A stretch of DNA of 64,000 bases from Sipunculus nudus (lineage: Eukaryota; Annelida; Sipuncula; Golfingiida; Sipunculidae), in contig CM049307.1 of NCBI GenBank assembly GCA_026874595.1, positions 1,451,579 through 1,515,578 of the forward strand, written 5' to 3'. Under the pieces are notes generated by a model. That model was given only the letters and a program-made list of their open reading frames with translations. It had not been told where the DNA came from and made no database searches. Of the stretch, positions 10,641 through 22,580 are shown in pieces. A program made the translations under genes and the position numbers. Each line of letters starts with the position of its first letter. The first letter of the stretch is position 1.

Positions 10641-13085
10641 ACTGACACTCGAGACCTGGTGGACCTTCTTAGAGTTGAAACTCCATTTCTACTTGGTTAG
10701 ACACAAAGCCTTGAAACCAACGGGAAGCCAGTGGAGATCTCTCAGAATTCCTGTGATGCTCTCACTCATACACTTCCTGGTGACTATCCCAGCTGCACAG
10801 TTCTGAATGCACTGCAGTTTAGTGATCTGGTACATTGAGGAGTTAGTTACAGCTATCAAGCCTTGTTGAGATAAAGGCATGCATCAGTCGTTCTGTCGTG
10901 TCACTTGTAAGCATGTTCCTTTCAGCAGCAATGTTATTAAGATGAAAGTAGCATGTTTTGCAGATGTGACGAACATGCTCTTCCATTCTTGCAGCCTGGT
11001 CCATCATTGATCCCTAGTTCCTGATGTTGGGGCTTGCAAAGATAGTAAAACGAAGGGCTGGAATGTCAGTTCTTGTCCTGAGACGGGTTGATGTAAGCAC
11101 AGTGAGTTCTGTCTTTTTGCTGTTTAGTTTGAGCTTATTTACAATCATCCATGCATTAAGACCAGCAAAGCACTGCTGCACAGAGGCCATTGCGTCATCA
11201 GTGGTGGGTTAGGTATGGAAATTGAAGGTCATAGCTAGTTTATCATCCTATGCATAGAGATGGATGAACAGCCCATGAAGAATGACAGTGTCACAGATGG
11301 GAGCAGTGCACATGGAAAACAGAAACTGGCTAAGCACTGACCCCTGTGGGACACCGCGACATATATCCAGGGCATTCAAGGTCTCGCCATTGAAAAGATA
11401 GTTTGTGACCTGCTGCTGAGATAGTCTGCCAACCATTCCAGGACCTTACCTTTTATGCCATACCTGCAACAGAGCCTGTCAAGCAGAATTGAATGGAAAT
11501 GCTATCAAATGTGGCAGACAGGTCCAGCAGTACAAGAACCATACTTTATTGGTTGTCAATAGCAGAGAGGATATCATTTTGCATCCTGAGTTAAGTTGCT
11601 TGGTGACAACCCTCTCTACAACCTTAGAGAGGAATGATAGATTTATTCGACACAGGCCGGAAGTTTGACAAATTGCTGGTGTCAAGGGTAGGTTTTTTTA
11701 GATGCAATGCAACAAGAGCCTGTTTCCATTCACTTGGAAATACATGTAAAGATAGCAACAAGATGATAATGTCCTTGATGACAGGAGTGAGGGTTGGCAT
11801 GTGGGACTTGAGCATCCATGTTGGCCAGGGTTCAAGCTGAGATGTTTTGGATAGTGATTTAGCAAAGACCAATTCCATGTTGTTTGATGAAACAGGACTA
11901 AATCACACATTGTGCCTGTGCATTCTGGTTCAACATAACTGTTTAATTCAGCAGCTTGATGACAGGATGGTTGGGGTGCTCTCTGCTCATCTGACCACTT
12001 CCTAAGACCCTGCAAAATGTTAAAAAGCTTTTTCTGGTCCTGGTCACACTAATAATGTCTTGATAATTTGTGACCTCAGCTTTCTGGATCAATCTGTTAA
12101 CATTGTCTCTCTGGTGCATGTACATCTCACGATGCACATGAAGGTGACTTCTCCATAATTGTTCATACTTCCTGCGCAACCTCTTTTGCTGCACAATATC
12201 CTCATTCATCCACCACGAGTGCGGCCGGTACGTGATGGTAACAGTCTTTTCAGGTGCATGCTTATCCAATATGCTGCACAGTGTGTTGTTGTACAGGTTG
12301 TACAGGTTGCTGGTTGGAATGTCACCGCTTACCAGAAGAGGGGACTGCTTGACATCTTGTTCAACAGCTTCCTGGTCAATAGCCTTGAGCTTTCCTAGGG
12401 TCAAGGTCTTTCTAGGCAGTAGTGGTCTGCCTAGAGTAAGGGAGCAATGGACGATGTTATGATCAGAAATGGGATCGCCTACAACCACAGACTGTACAAC
12501 ATTGTCATTCTGGTGCGAGATTACCAAATATAGAATGTGTCCATCTGTGTGGTTGGGGGTGACCACATGCTGTGTGCAGGCAGTTGATGCAACAAATTCT
12601 TAGAGGCTGGCTGCATCTGTATTATTTGTATGGTCCCAGTGAATATTGAAGTCACTGATCACTAGGAAATTTGATGATGAACACTAGATGGATGTCTTAT
12701 ACTGAGAAAACTCACTGGGGAAGTCAGCTGACTTGAAACTTTTTTTGGCTGAGGGTGGAGGCCTGTATACAACAACAAGTGATATGCTTGAGGATGCAAC
12801 TCTCACAGTCACCTCTAGGCACTCAAATGTCTTTGTACTTGGCTTAGGGTTTGATGGGACACATTTGAGTGTGGGGCCATGATCCCTGGCAACACCCCCT
12901 CCTCTGCTCTTCTGCCTGTTCCTGGTGGTAATGGCATTACCCTCAGGAAGCAAACCAGCAATGGTGCTATCTTCAGTCAGAGATATAAGCCAGGTCTCTG
13001 TTAGTGCAAGTATGTCAAGGTTATGTTCTGCAATACAATCCCTGGTGACAGCTAGCCTCCTTATTGCACACTGATCTTGCATTCA
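10641..13085 (-). pseudogene. Non-LTR retrotransposon remnant with endonuclease and RT, CR1/jockey-like
   Basis: Minus-strand pieces in order: endonuclease (LDILALTETWL near 13000; SRGGGVA; VVYRPPPS; SDFN near 12650; SDHNIVHCSL near 12465), linker (PHSWWMNEDIVQQKRLRRKY), RT (LSNFRPVSN near 11640-11660, FLSKVVERVVTKQL, CRGVPQGSVLSQFLFSM near 11310-11350), then LNAWMIVNKLKLNSKKTEL and the C-terminal KLQCIQNCAAGIVTRK and LRDLHWLPV near 10700-10830. The catalytic YADD box reads Y-A-stop-D-D near 11245-11255, and several frameshifts are present. The copy is dead. Its 5' end sits in family D text (TTTGAATG...AGTTACAGGAA), so it inserted into a family D element. Confidence 0.85.
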
Positions 13086-13099
13086 GCAATAACAACAAA

Positions 13100-14520
13100 G
13101 TTCTACCTTGACATTGCTTGGACTTGTGAAAGCTCTCTGAAACTAACTCTCTCTAGTTTGTTTGAATGCTTCCAGTTTGATGAATTTTGAAGGAGTTACA
13201 GGAATTTGAACTTAGTCATTTGGCAAAGGTAGTATACACTAACATAACAATTTCAGATACGACAGGAGCTAGCATCACCAAGTTTTGTGCAAATAGTGGT
13301 CACTTGACCTCTTATTTGAAATTGAGGTTTTTGTGGGGCCACCTACATTGACGCTTTTTACAATCAAAAACTTTGTAATTTAAGTCTCCCTTCAGCTGTT
13401 TTATGATGAAACTCTTAAGCTGAATGGTTTAATTTTTTTATAAGAATTAGGCAGGGTACTCTCTGTAGTATAAGAATAGACAGGATTTATTGATTATTTT
13501 GTAGAGTCATAGAAAGCTGAAGTTGTATTATGGCCATTAGTAAGCCTATTTCAAACTGAGGACTGCAATAGTCTTCTTCTGCAAAACTGTTGTTTTTAAT
13601 GGTCTAAAACCTTGTAATTTTAGTCTCCCTTCAGCGTAAAAATGTTTTATGATGAAACTCTTAAGCTGAATGGTTGTTTCAACTTCTGTAACATAGCACA
13701 AAAATTATTCTTAGGAGACCTTTGTTCAAGTTTTCTTAAATGATTGTTCGCAGAATTATTGGACCTTTAACAATGATAGGACTACATCTTTTATTATTCT
13801 AAACCTTTTGATAAAAATATCTTATGGATGTGTCAGCTTGAAAAAAGCATTGTAGCCACAGTCTCTCAGTATGTGTAAACAAATTTACCAATAGGCCAAG
13901 ATTGTGTCTGTATAGATCTATAAAGAATTTGGCAAACTGCCAAGAATTTCAGATTTGGTAACAAGCCAAGGTCAGTCTGGATCTATTTATAGCTTTGGCA
14001 GACTGCCAACTGTGTCAGATTATGCAACAGGTCAAGAGTTCACTCAGTGCAGTCAGGCACAGGTCAAGAGTTCACTCAGTGCAGCCAGGTGCAAGTCAAG
14101 AGTTAACTCTGTGCAGTAGCTGCAGTTATAGCAATTGTTCAGGTTCACTGGGGGCAACTGCCTTTCTCACCTAAGCCTGGTCAGCCCAGTGCACCTGACT
14201 CAGAAATTTAATGTATTAATATGATATTTCGACCTGTCCATGCATCTTTGATGGCTTTCTTATACACAAGACTGGTATCACCACCTACAGTTACTTTTGC
14301 ACAGTGTACCTGCTTATTTCTCAGGAGGAATTTGATGTATCAGCCTGAAATTGGGCATATGTATATAAACATCTTGGATAGCTTCATCATATACAAGATT
14401 GGTGGTGTTACCAACAAACATTTTGTGTTATGTGCGTCCATGCCAGTATTTCAGCAGTGATGTTGGTGTAATTGGTTCATGTACTTGGGTTCAAAATGTT
14501 TAAGACGTGCAGCACCCAGA
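13100..14520 (+). repeat. Family D core, long fragment
   Basis: Shares with other family D copies TTGAATG...GAGTTACAGGAA, AAACTCTTAAGCTGAATGGTT (repeated in tandem near 13410 and 13655), CAACAGGTCAAGAGTTCACT (short ~36-bp tandem at 14025-14115), TGTATCAGCCTGAAATTGGG, and TTGTGTTATGTGCGTCC near the end. Both termini are missing. Confidence 0.6.
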
Positions 14521-15035
14521 CAGTCAGGCAGGCCAAAAAATTGTATCTGTTAGGCCAAGAAACTTCTGGAAGTCCTCGGAATATTGGGGGGAAATCTCCA
14601 TGAAAACCTGAAACTAGGTCATGTCCTGTATTCTGCAAGATATGCTGAAATATATGATAACTCTATAAGACAAATATGCATGATTTGCTACAGTAAGTCC
14701 CAACTATTTTTAAATTAATAAAGATGCAGTGAGATCCCTGTAAATGCTTCTTGGAAACCTGAAATAGGTTACTGTGACATATTTTCTGTGAGCTGTGTGA
14801 AAGTAAATTATTTTAGTACCATGTAAGTCAGAAACACACAAACTGTAGCAGTTTGATAAAGATGATTTTAACTTAGTATCTAGGGAGTTCCTGGTAAATT
14901 TTCTTGGAAACCCTATATAAGGGTGGTATAACCTATTTTCGAAGGACTATTAGCAATATGCATGATTTTTATTACTCTGGGAGTAATTCTAGGTTCCTTG
15001 AATTCAGCCGAGCATCATGGCCCATGGGCTACTTG
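14521..15035 (+). repeat. Family B 3' fragment
   Basis: Core text AATCTCC(A/T)TGAAAACCTGAAA, then CAGCCGAGC, ATGGCCCATGGGC and CTTG ending at 15035. It lies 235 bases upstream of exon 3. Confidence 0.6.
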
Positions 15036-15269
15036 TTTATTATCATAGGTCAATTAAAATTTATCTGTAATATTATCAAAAGTCATTTAATTTACTCCTT
15101 TAATATTTTCAAGTCATCAAATCACTTATTTTTAATTATCAAAACCATTAATTACTTATCATTTGAAAAAAAACTAAATTGAGAAAAGTCATGAAATTGT
15201 TATCTTTATGTAATAGGAAGCACTCCTTATATGGATTTTTTAAAATTCTAGAATATACTTTTATTGCAG

Positions 15270-15383
15270 ACTAGTATTGCAGGAACAAAGATCGAACACT
15301 TTACCCTGCCAGAGATGTGGAGAGACCTGCAGAAATCAGCAGAAGTTTCCGAAAGACAAGCGGCAGTACGCAAGTTCAACCAG
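15270..15383 (+). CDS. Molybdenum hydroxylase exon 3 of set
   Basis: A 38-codon exon between TTATTGCAG and GTAAAA, reading TSIAGTKIEHFTLPEMWRDL and QKSAEVSERQAAVRKFNQ. It aligns with the family stretch ending in a V-x-x-F-N motif just before the ENxWKKRG segment that starts the next exon. The acceptor is tandem: a second TATTGCAG ends 13 bases downstream at 15282. Only the first keeps the frame. Confidence 0.9.
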
Positions 15384-16700
15384 GTAAAACATCACAACAT
15401 ATTAACTTGATCTTACAGGTTTCTTATGCACAGTTACTAATTGTTGTTGTAAAAGTTTTGTCTACTCATATCGCGGACTTCATGAGACTGCAGAACATCC
15501 AGTACTTGAGGTTATAGAAACTTTTGGTGTGATGAGCAGGTTGTAGGTTTGGGGCAGGTTTTGTTGTCCTCCGTCACAATTCAGCGCATCGGATCCTTTT
15601 TTCCAGATGTGAATGGCCTCACATATCCATCTAGTTTTCTGTCTGTTTCTGTAGCCATCACTGTTATACTGAACAAGTAGATTACATGGTTTTCTGGGCT
15701 AGTGTGGTCTGCCAAAGAATTTGTATTGACTTTTCAACATGTATCCCCTGTTTTCTCAAACCAACATGTGGCAATGCTCACTGTCACTGCGATAGTTTGG
15801 GACACCATATCCCAGTATTTCAGCAGTGCCTGCAACACTTTTGTGACAGTTAACTATGGTTATGTGTACATAAGTTCATATCCTCTGTTACCTCCTTCAC
15901 CCCATTTTTCCAGAAAGATATTTTCCAAATAGTCTGTGATAATTGGTACATGGAAGTACTTCCTTGATATAAGTTGATCTCCCATGAGGACTTCTCGCAT
16001 GACAGGACTCTTTGAAATGAGCCAGAAAGGTTTTATTTAATCTTTAAGGAGTTGCATTATGCAAGGCATCTAATTGCAGGTCTTTCTTTATTCATCTACC
16101 AATCTCACAGCGTTTGAAAGAAACAACTAAAATCTTGTTTTCAGGCTGGGTCATTTCAAGGATTCCTTTGACTACAATATTCAATGAATAAAACACATAT
16201 GAATCAGTGCATCAAAATTGTTCCAGTTGAAACAGCATGCTATGATTAAAATAATTTTTTCCAGTGTGATTATTTTTATAATGCATGTTTATGAAGAAAT
16301 AAATATGTGAAGAGGACATTTTTGGAACCATGGAAAGGGGCCGTGGATAACCCCAAGTGGATGAAGCCCGTGTAGCACCTGTCGAGCCTTGCAAGGGATT
16401 AAGCTTGTGAATCATGTCAGGTTCAAAGCAAGGGCCTTTCATTGTCATGCAATTTCAACTTATAATTACAATAACAGGTAATATAAATATATCAAAATGA
16501 GGCAGTAGTTATTCAAAGTAATTTGTTTAAGATGAGATTTGTATAATATTTGCATGGGTTTCTGATGAACGGTTGGATAACAGCAGCTGCCCTTAAGCCA
16601 ATAGTGAAAACTTCATTGCCAAATTGAAAAAAAAACTAACAGCAATTACAAAGGTTTCAAAAGACCCTATCATATATTATTTATATCTTATCTGATGAAC
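15384..16700. other. Intron sequence, nothing recognised
   Basis: About 1.3 kb at the start of the 23-kb intron with no recognised exon, RNA or repeat. Confidence 0.45.
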
Positions 16701-16704
16701 CAAA

Positions 16705-17035
16705 GATGGCTTGACCAGTGCACATCAGTGGCCTGATTACAAAACAGACCAGTGCTCACCCAGTACGCTTGTTACTCCCTGTGCACATCAGCGGTTCTTT
16801 GGCTTGACCATTGCCTGATTACAAAACAGACCAGCGCTCACCCAGTACGCATGCTACTCCCTGTGCACATCAGTGGTTCTTTGGCTTGACCATTGCCTGA
16901 TTACAAAATAGACCAGTGCTCACCCAGTACGCATGTTACTCCCTGTGCACATCAGCGGTTCTTTGGCTTGACCATTGCCTGATTACAAAACAGACCAGTG
17001 CTCACCCAGTACGCATGTCACTCACTGTTGCAAGA
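16705..17035. repeat. 82-bp tandem repeat, about four copies
   Basis: The unit contains GGTTCTTTGGCTTGACCATT, GCCTGATTACAAAACAGACC and CTCACCCAGTACGCATG. Successive GGCTTGACCATT start 82 bases apart. Copies are nearly identical, indicating recent expansion. Confidence 0.85.
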
Positions 17036-17049
17036 TGTTCACGCTAGAC

Positions 17050-18540
17050 ACCTGTATACTGACATACGTTGGGGGGAGGAGAAATACAGAAGTTCCTACC
17101 TAAAAATAACCCAATTCCTATTTAATGGCTGCGGCCCTGAGCAAAGCCCAGGGAAAACGCATCTCAGCTCAACCTGACATTGATATCGCAAAGTTATTGG
17201 ACAAAAAGGACACAAAACCTGCAAGAATTAGTCAGAATTAGTACTCCAAAGATTTAGGATTATAGGATTCACTCACAAAAACTTTCATCAAAAAGACAGT
17301 ATGCGAGTTTCAAGTATTAAGGAAACGCCGTTTGGTCAAAGAATGTCAGACATCTTGTTCACATGTAGCCCAACCTCCTGTGCTTTCTCTCTTCACGATT
17401 ATGGATACCACCACCGCATATATGCAGTTAGTTCACATGTAATTGTTCACCATTATGTCCATCTGTCGAAATTAAGAAGACCAGAGTGAATTAAAACTTG
17501 AATAAAACTGTCGTTTATGGCTTTTTTGTTCACATAAGGTACAATAAAAATTCATGACTATAAACATGGGTCCACAGATATAAACAAGCTGAGAACAGAA
17601 TGCACTTTCATGTGATCTTGTCATGTGCTTTGTGCTTTCTTAACAATTTAGATTATATAAAATGTAGATAAGTCAGCAACAGTCATGATTTTATTACACA
17701 TATAATATCAGACATGAACAGTCATTAGACGTTTAAAATAAATGAGCTCTGGCAGAAAGTATGAGAAATCCTTGGCACTCCTATTATTGGCCACCTGCGA
17801 AATTCTGAATGTCAGATGGTCTTCATTTCTGCAATATATTTTATTTTCATATTTTTCCTATAATAATAAACACATTCCGAAAAAATAATTATTATTTCCT
17901 ATACGAACTGAAGTGGGCATAACAGTATATATACTCTCAAGCCAACATATGGCACAAACCTTGTCCTGTACCATGACTGAGGCAGGCCCTGACTCATTCA
18001 TGCACGCTACGTAAGGAAAATAATCTGAAGGGTGACCCTCAACCAGGGTCGCACTAAATGTAACATCAAATAATAAGCATGTATGCCATAAAATTGGCTA
18101 AATAACATCTTCATATAATGCAGTATTTATGATAATTACTTAAATTATCAGACATGTCTAACGTATTGTCATGTTACTTAAGGAATAAAAGCACCTTGGA
18201 ACCCTGCACACATGGCGAGGAAAAAGAGGCATGGGTCCTCCTTTCACGTGTATAATGATGGAAGATTCAAGCGAGTTTGAAGTGCACACTCAAGTACTTT
18301 GTGTTATGATATTAAATAAAACCACATATGGCCTTAAGTGTATTATCTGCACAAAATAAAACCCTTTTTTGATCATTTCATTCTTAGTTTGCACCTGTGC
18401 CTGCAGACACAAAGTTTTATTAATGTAACTTGTGTAAGGAATGTCCACTCATGGCCATGACAAGCACAAACCAAGATACATTCACTATACAACATTATAC
18501 AGTCAACACAACATTATACAGTCAATAATGTCACAGTGAC
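17050..18540. other. Intron sequence, nothing recognised
   Basis: About 1.5 kb of unique-looking AT-rich intron with no motif recognised. Confidence 0.45.
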
Positions 18541-18544
18541 AAAG

Positions 18545-20622
18545 TGTGACGGTTACATACACCCTCAAGCCACCATGTGAAAATCAATACCTTTGATGGG
18601 ACAAAGTTTGACAGTTACCTACAATCTCAAGCCAACATGCGCCAATCCACACTGTCACAAGGACAATGAACAACAGTTTGTAACACACCCCAGTACATGT
18701 TCTACCTGTGTGACAGTGTGCATGGTTACATGTACCCTCAAGCTGCCATGCAACAATCCACACTGTTGCAGCAACAATGTGCAACAGTTAGTGACATGCA
18801 CCCCAGTACATGTTCTACCTGTGTGACAGTGTGCATGGTTACATGTACCCTCAAGCTGCCATGCGACAATCCACACTGTTGCAGCAACAATGTGCAACAG
18901 TTAGTGACATGCACCCCAGTACATGTTCTACCTGTGTGACAGTGTGCATGGTTACATGTACCCTCAAGCTGCCATGCGACAATCCACACTGTTGCAGCAA
19001 CAATGTGCAACAGTTAGTGACATGCAACCCAGTACATGTTCTACCTGTGTGACAGTGTGCATGGTTACATGTACCCTCAAGCTGCCATGCAACAATCCAC
19101 ACTGTTGCAGCAACAATGTGCAACAGTTAGTGACATGCAACCCAGTACATGTTCTACCTGTGTGACAGTGTGCATGGTTACATGTACCCTCAAGCTGCCA
19201 TGCAACAATCCACACTGTTGCAGCAACAATGTGCAACAGTTAGTGACATGCAACCCAGTACATGTTCTACCTGTGTGACAGTGTGCATGGTTACATGTAC
19301 CCTCAAGCTGCCATGCAACAATCCACACTGTTGCAGCAACAATGTGCAACAGTTAGTGACATGCACCCCAGTACATTTTCTACCTGTGTGACAGTGTGCA
19401 TGGTTACATGTACCCTCAAGCTGCCATGCAACAATCCACACTGTTGCAGCAACAATGTGCAACAGTTAGTGACATGCACCCCAGTACATGTTCTACCTGT
19501 GTGACAGTGTGCATGGTTACATGTACCCTCAAGCTGCCATGCAACAATCCACACTGTTGCAGCAACAATGTGCAACAGTTAGTGACATGCAACCCAGTAC
19601 ATGTTCTACCTGTGTGACAGTGTGCATGGTTACATGTACCCTCAAGCTGCCATGCAACAATCCACACTGTTGCAGCAACAATGTGCAACAGTTAGTGACA
19701 TGCAACCCAGTACATGTTCTACCTGTGTGACAGTGTGCATGGTTACATGTACCCTCAAGCTGCCATGCAACAATCCACACTGTTGCAGCAACAATGTGCA
19801 ACAGTTAGTGACATGCACCCCAGTACATGTTCTACCTGTGTGACAGTGTGCATGGTTACATGTACCCTCAAGCTGCCATGCAACAATCCACACTGTTGCA
19901 GCAACAATGTGCAACAGTTAGTGACATGCAACCCAGTACATGTTCTACCTGTGTGACAGTGTGCATGGTTACATGTACCCTCAAGCTGCCATGCAACAAT
20001 CCACACTGTTGCAGCAACAATGTGCAACAGTTAGTGACATGCAACCCAGTACATGTTCTACCTGTGTGACAGTGTGCATGGTTACATGTACCCTCAAGCT
20101 GCCATGCAACAATCCACACTGTTGCAGCAACAATGTGCAACAGTTAGTGACATGCAACCCAGTACATGTTCTACCTGTGTGACAGTGTGCATGGTTACAT
20201 GTACCCTCAAGCTGCCATGCAACAATCCACACTGTTGCAGCAACAATGTGTTACAGTTAGTGACATGCACCCCAGTACATGTTCTACCTGTGTGACAGTG
20301 TGCATGGTTACATGTACCCTCAAGCTGCCATGCAACAATCCACACTGTTGCAGCAACAATGTGCAACAGTTAGTGACATGCAACCCAGTACATGTTCTAC
20401 CTGTGTGACAGTGTGCATGGTTACATGTACCCTCAAGCTGCCATGCAACAATCCACACTGTTGCAGCAACAATGTGCAACAGTTAGTGACATGCAACCCA
20501 GTACATGTTCTACCTGTGTGACAGTGTGCATGGTTACATGTACCCTCAAGCTGCCATGCAACAATCCACACTGTTGCAGCAACAATGTGCAACAGTTAGT
20601 GACATGCACCCCAGTACCTTAA
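18545..20622. repeat. 113-bp satellite-like array, 17 near-identical units plus degenerate left edge
   Basis: The period is exactly 113 from 18697 onward; each unit holds TACATGTTCTACCTGTGTGA, CATGGTTACATGTACCCTCA and the near-palindrome TGTTGCAGCAACA. The left edge (18545-18690) has diverged units; the centre is almost identical. Because 113 is not a multiple of three, open reading frames restart in every unit and frame; they are artefacts of the repeat. One A/C site (GCAACCCAG or GCACCCCAG) varies along the array as c c a a a c c a a c a a a c a a c. Confidence 0.95.
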
Positions 20623-20901
20623 ATTTTGTCCAAATTTGGCTATGGCACGTTTTTTCCCTGAAAGCACTGTTGATTTAATTTTCACAGCATATATACATAA
20701 GGATTTTATCTTTAAAAATCTGAAATTTCAAAGGGATTGATTGAAAAGAAAAGCTTTTATTCAAGTTTTCATACACCATGTCAAGTGTTATTTACATCAA
20801 GCCCACCTAGCAGTACAGCCTTCACTTGTGTTATGTAACTCTCTCCAGGCAGCTTGCCTTGGGCTCAGCTTGGGCATTACTAGCAGGCTTCCCTGCACCA
20901 G

Positions 20902-20932
<31 letters not shown>

Positions 20933-20950
20933 CCCAAGCTGGTGCATTAA
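20623..20950 (+). repeat. Family B-related core fragment with C30 tract
   Basis: Begins CTTAAATTTTGTCCAAATTTGG directly at the satellite edge and matches 40460-40660 and 50530-50600 (TGGCACGTTTTTTCCCTG, CACTGTTGATTTAATTTTCA). Near its end is a run of 30 C at 20902-20931, which is prone to sequencing and assembly error. Confidence 0.6.
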
Positions 20951-21830
20951 CTAGATGAATGTTATAACTTTCTGTATTTGATTCATTCTTATTCTAGGCA
21001 ATGCTACATTTTGTATTTTGTATTGTACCACCAGGGTTACAATGATTAAAGTGCACATTTAATTGTGTCCACGAAGTGGTGTATTGCTATGAAAGTGTGG
21101 ATGTTCATCAGATAAGTAATTCTTTACTTCAGAAGAGCAAAACCTTCACCAGGTGTGAAATTGACTATTATTTCCAGAAAAAAATTGTTAATGAGATAGT
21201 AATTAGCACGATGTTGTTTGTCCCTCATTCAATTAACAGTGTGTATACTTTATTTGCAAATATGTTTTTATTTTATCAAATTTACTAAATCTTTTATTTT
21301 GGTGAATAAAATTAAGCATGTACTGAAAACTCAAATATACAAAACTTTTTAATAGTGATTCAAGGAATAATCTTGAAGATGCCTTATGGCATTATTTTCT
21401 TTTAAGTTCAGTTTAAACATTTGTGGTTTAAAAATAGTAAAAAAAAATATGTGTATGCACAATATGAGCTACACTCTGGATAAATAATGATTGCAGCTTA
21501 GAATTCTGATATTTTTACTTATATTTTCAGATTTTTTTATTACAAATTCATAAAACTTGTAAATAAAAAAAAATGAATCTGATAAAAAATATTTATGGAC
21601 AAAGTGGATATGCTAAAAGAAATAGGCTTAAATATAAACTTAAATGCAATATTCCCTTGTAAGTGAAATAAAGGTATTAGTCCATTCTGTCCACTTGCCT
21701 GTCCATCTGTAAATTTTTCATATGCATCACAGTATCTCAAAACTTTTACTGTTTTTCTTCATGACAGTCTTGTCAGAGTATTAGTTTTGCAATCATATAT
21801 TTAGAACTTAACTATAACCAAGTAGGGGCT
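20951..21830. other. AT-rich intron sequence, nothing recognised
   Basis: About 880 AT-rich bases with no recognised exon, RNA or repeat. Confidence 0.45.
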
Positions 21831-22373
21831 CCTTACCTCTTAGCTTCTCATATGCTTGTATATATGAAAAACATTACAATAGAATATTTTGCATATTTTG
21901 CATTTGCAAAAATTTCAAACTTCACCTGAGCGCCGTGACTAATAGGTCCCTTGTTTTCTCTATTTTTGAGTTCTTCAAAGATATGGTTGTCTGTTAACAG
22001 GGCACAAATCGTAACCATTGCACCTAGAATCTTCAAACTTGACATTTAGGTCTCTGTTACCCATATCCTCCAAGCTGAGATTCAGTTGAATGGGGATACC
22101 ACCTACAAAATTTGGCATTCAGATGATAAAAATCGTTTTGCTGAGCGTCATGACCAATGGGTCACTTGTTGTGTTGTATGCACCTATGCCAGTATTTCAG
22201 CAGTGACGTTCATGTAAGTGGTGCGTGCACTCAGGTTCAAAATGTTCAGTGCTTGCATTGTACATTTACATGTCACACATGTTCTTTTAACAGTCCAGCA
22301 TGGAAGCATTATACATCATGATGTGTATCCCATTGCACAGGTTCCCATTAGGCCTGTAGGCCTGTAGGCCTTG
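21831..22373 (+). repeat. Family B ends and a family D 3' end, head to tail
   Basis: Family B 3' termini end at 21953 (CTTG|TTTT) and 22168 (TGACCAATGGGTCACTTG). The second is followed by family D text TTGTGTTGTATGCACC, which runs to the D terminus at 22373: CAGGTTCCCATTAGGCC, TGTAGGCC repeated once more, then CTTG. A T-run then leads into the 5' end of the large family B element. Confidence 0.7.
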
Positions 22374-22580
22374 TTTTTTAGCTCAGCTGACTGTAAGTCA
22401 TCTGAGCTATAGTGATCACTCTTTGTCCGTCGTCCGTCCGGCCGTCCCGCCATCCGGCCGTCTGTCCGTTAACAAGGCACAAATCATAACCACTGGACCT
22501 GGAATCTTCTTACTTTTAAACCAGAGAGGTCCATGAAAAATCTCCATGGAAACCTTGAATTAGGTCTCTGTTACCCATAT

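Noticed and set aside
18584-20622. Dozens of 80-90 codon open frames on both strands
   Set aside because: They restart every 113 bases because the array period is not a multiple of three and the unit lacks stops in several frames; no splice or family support.
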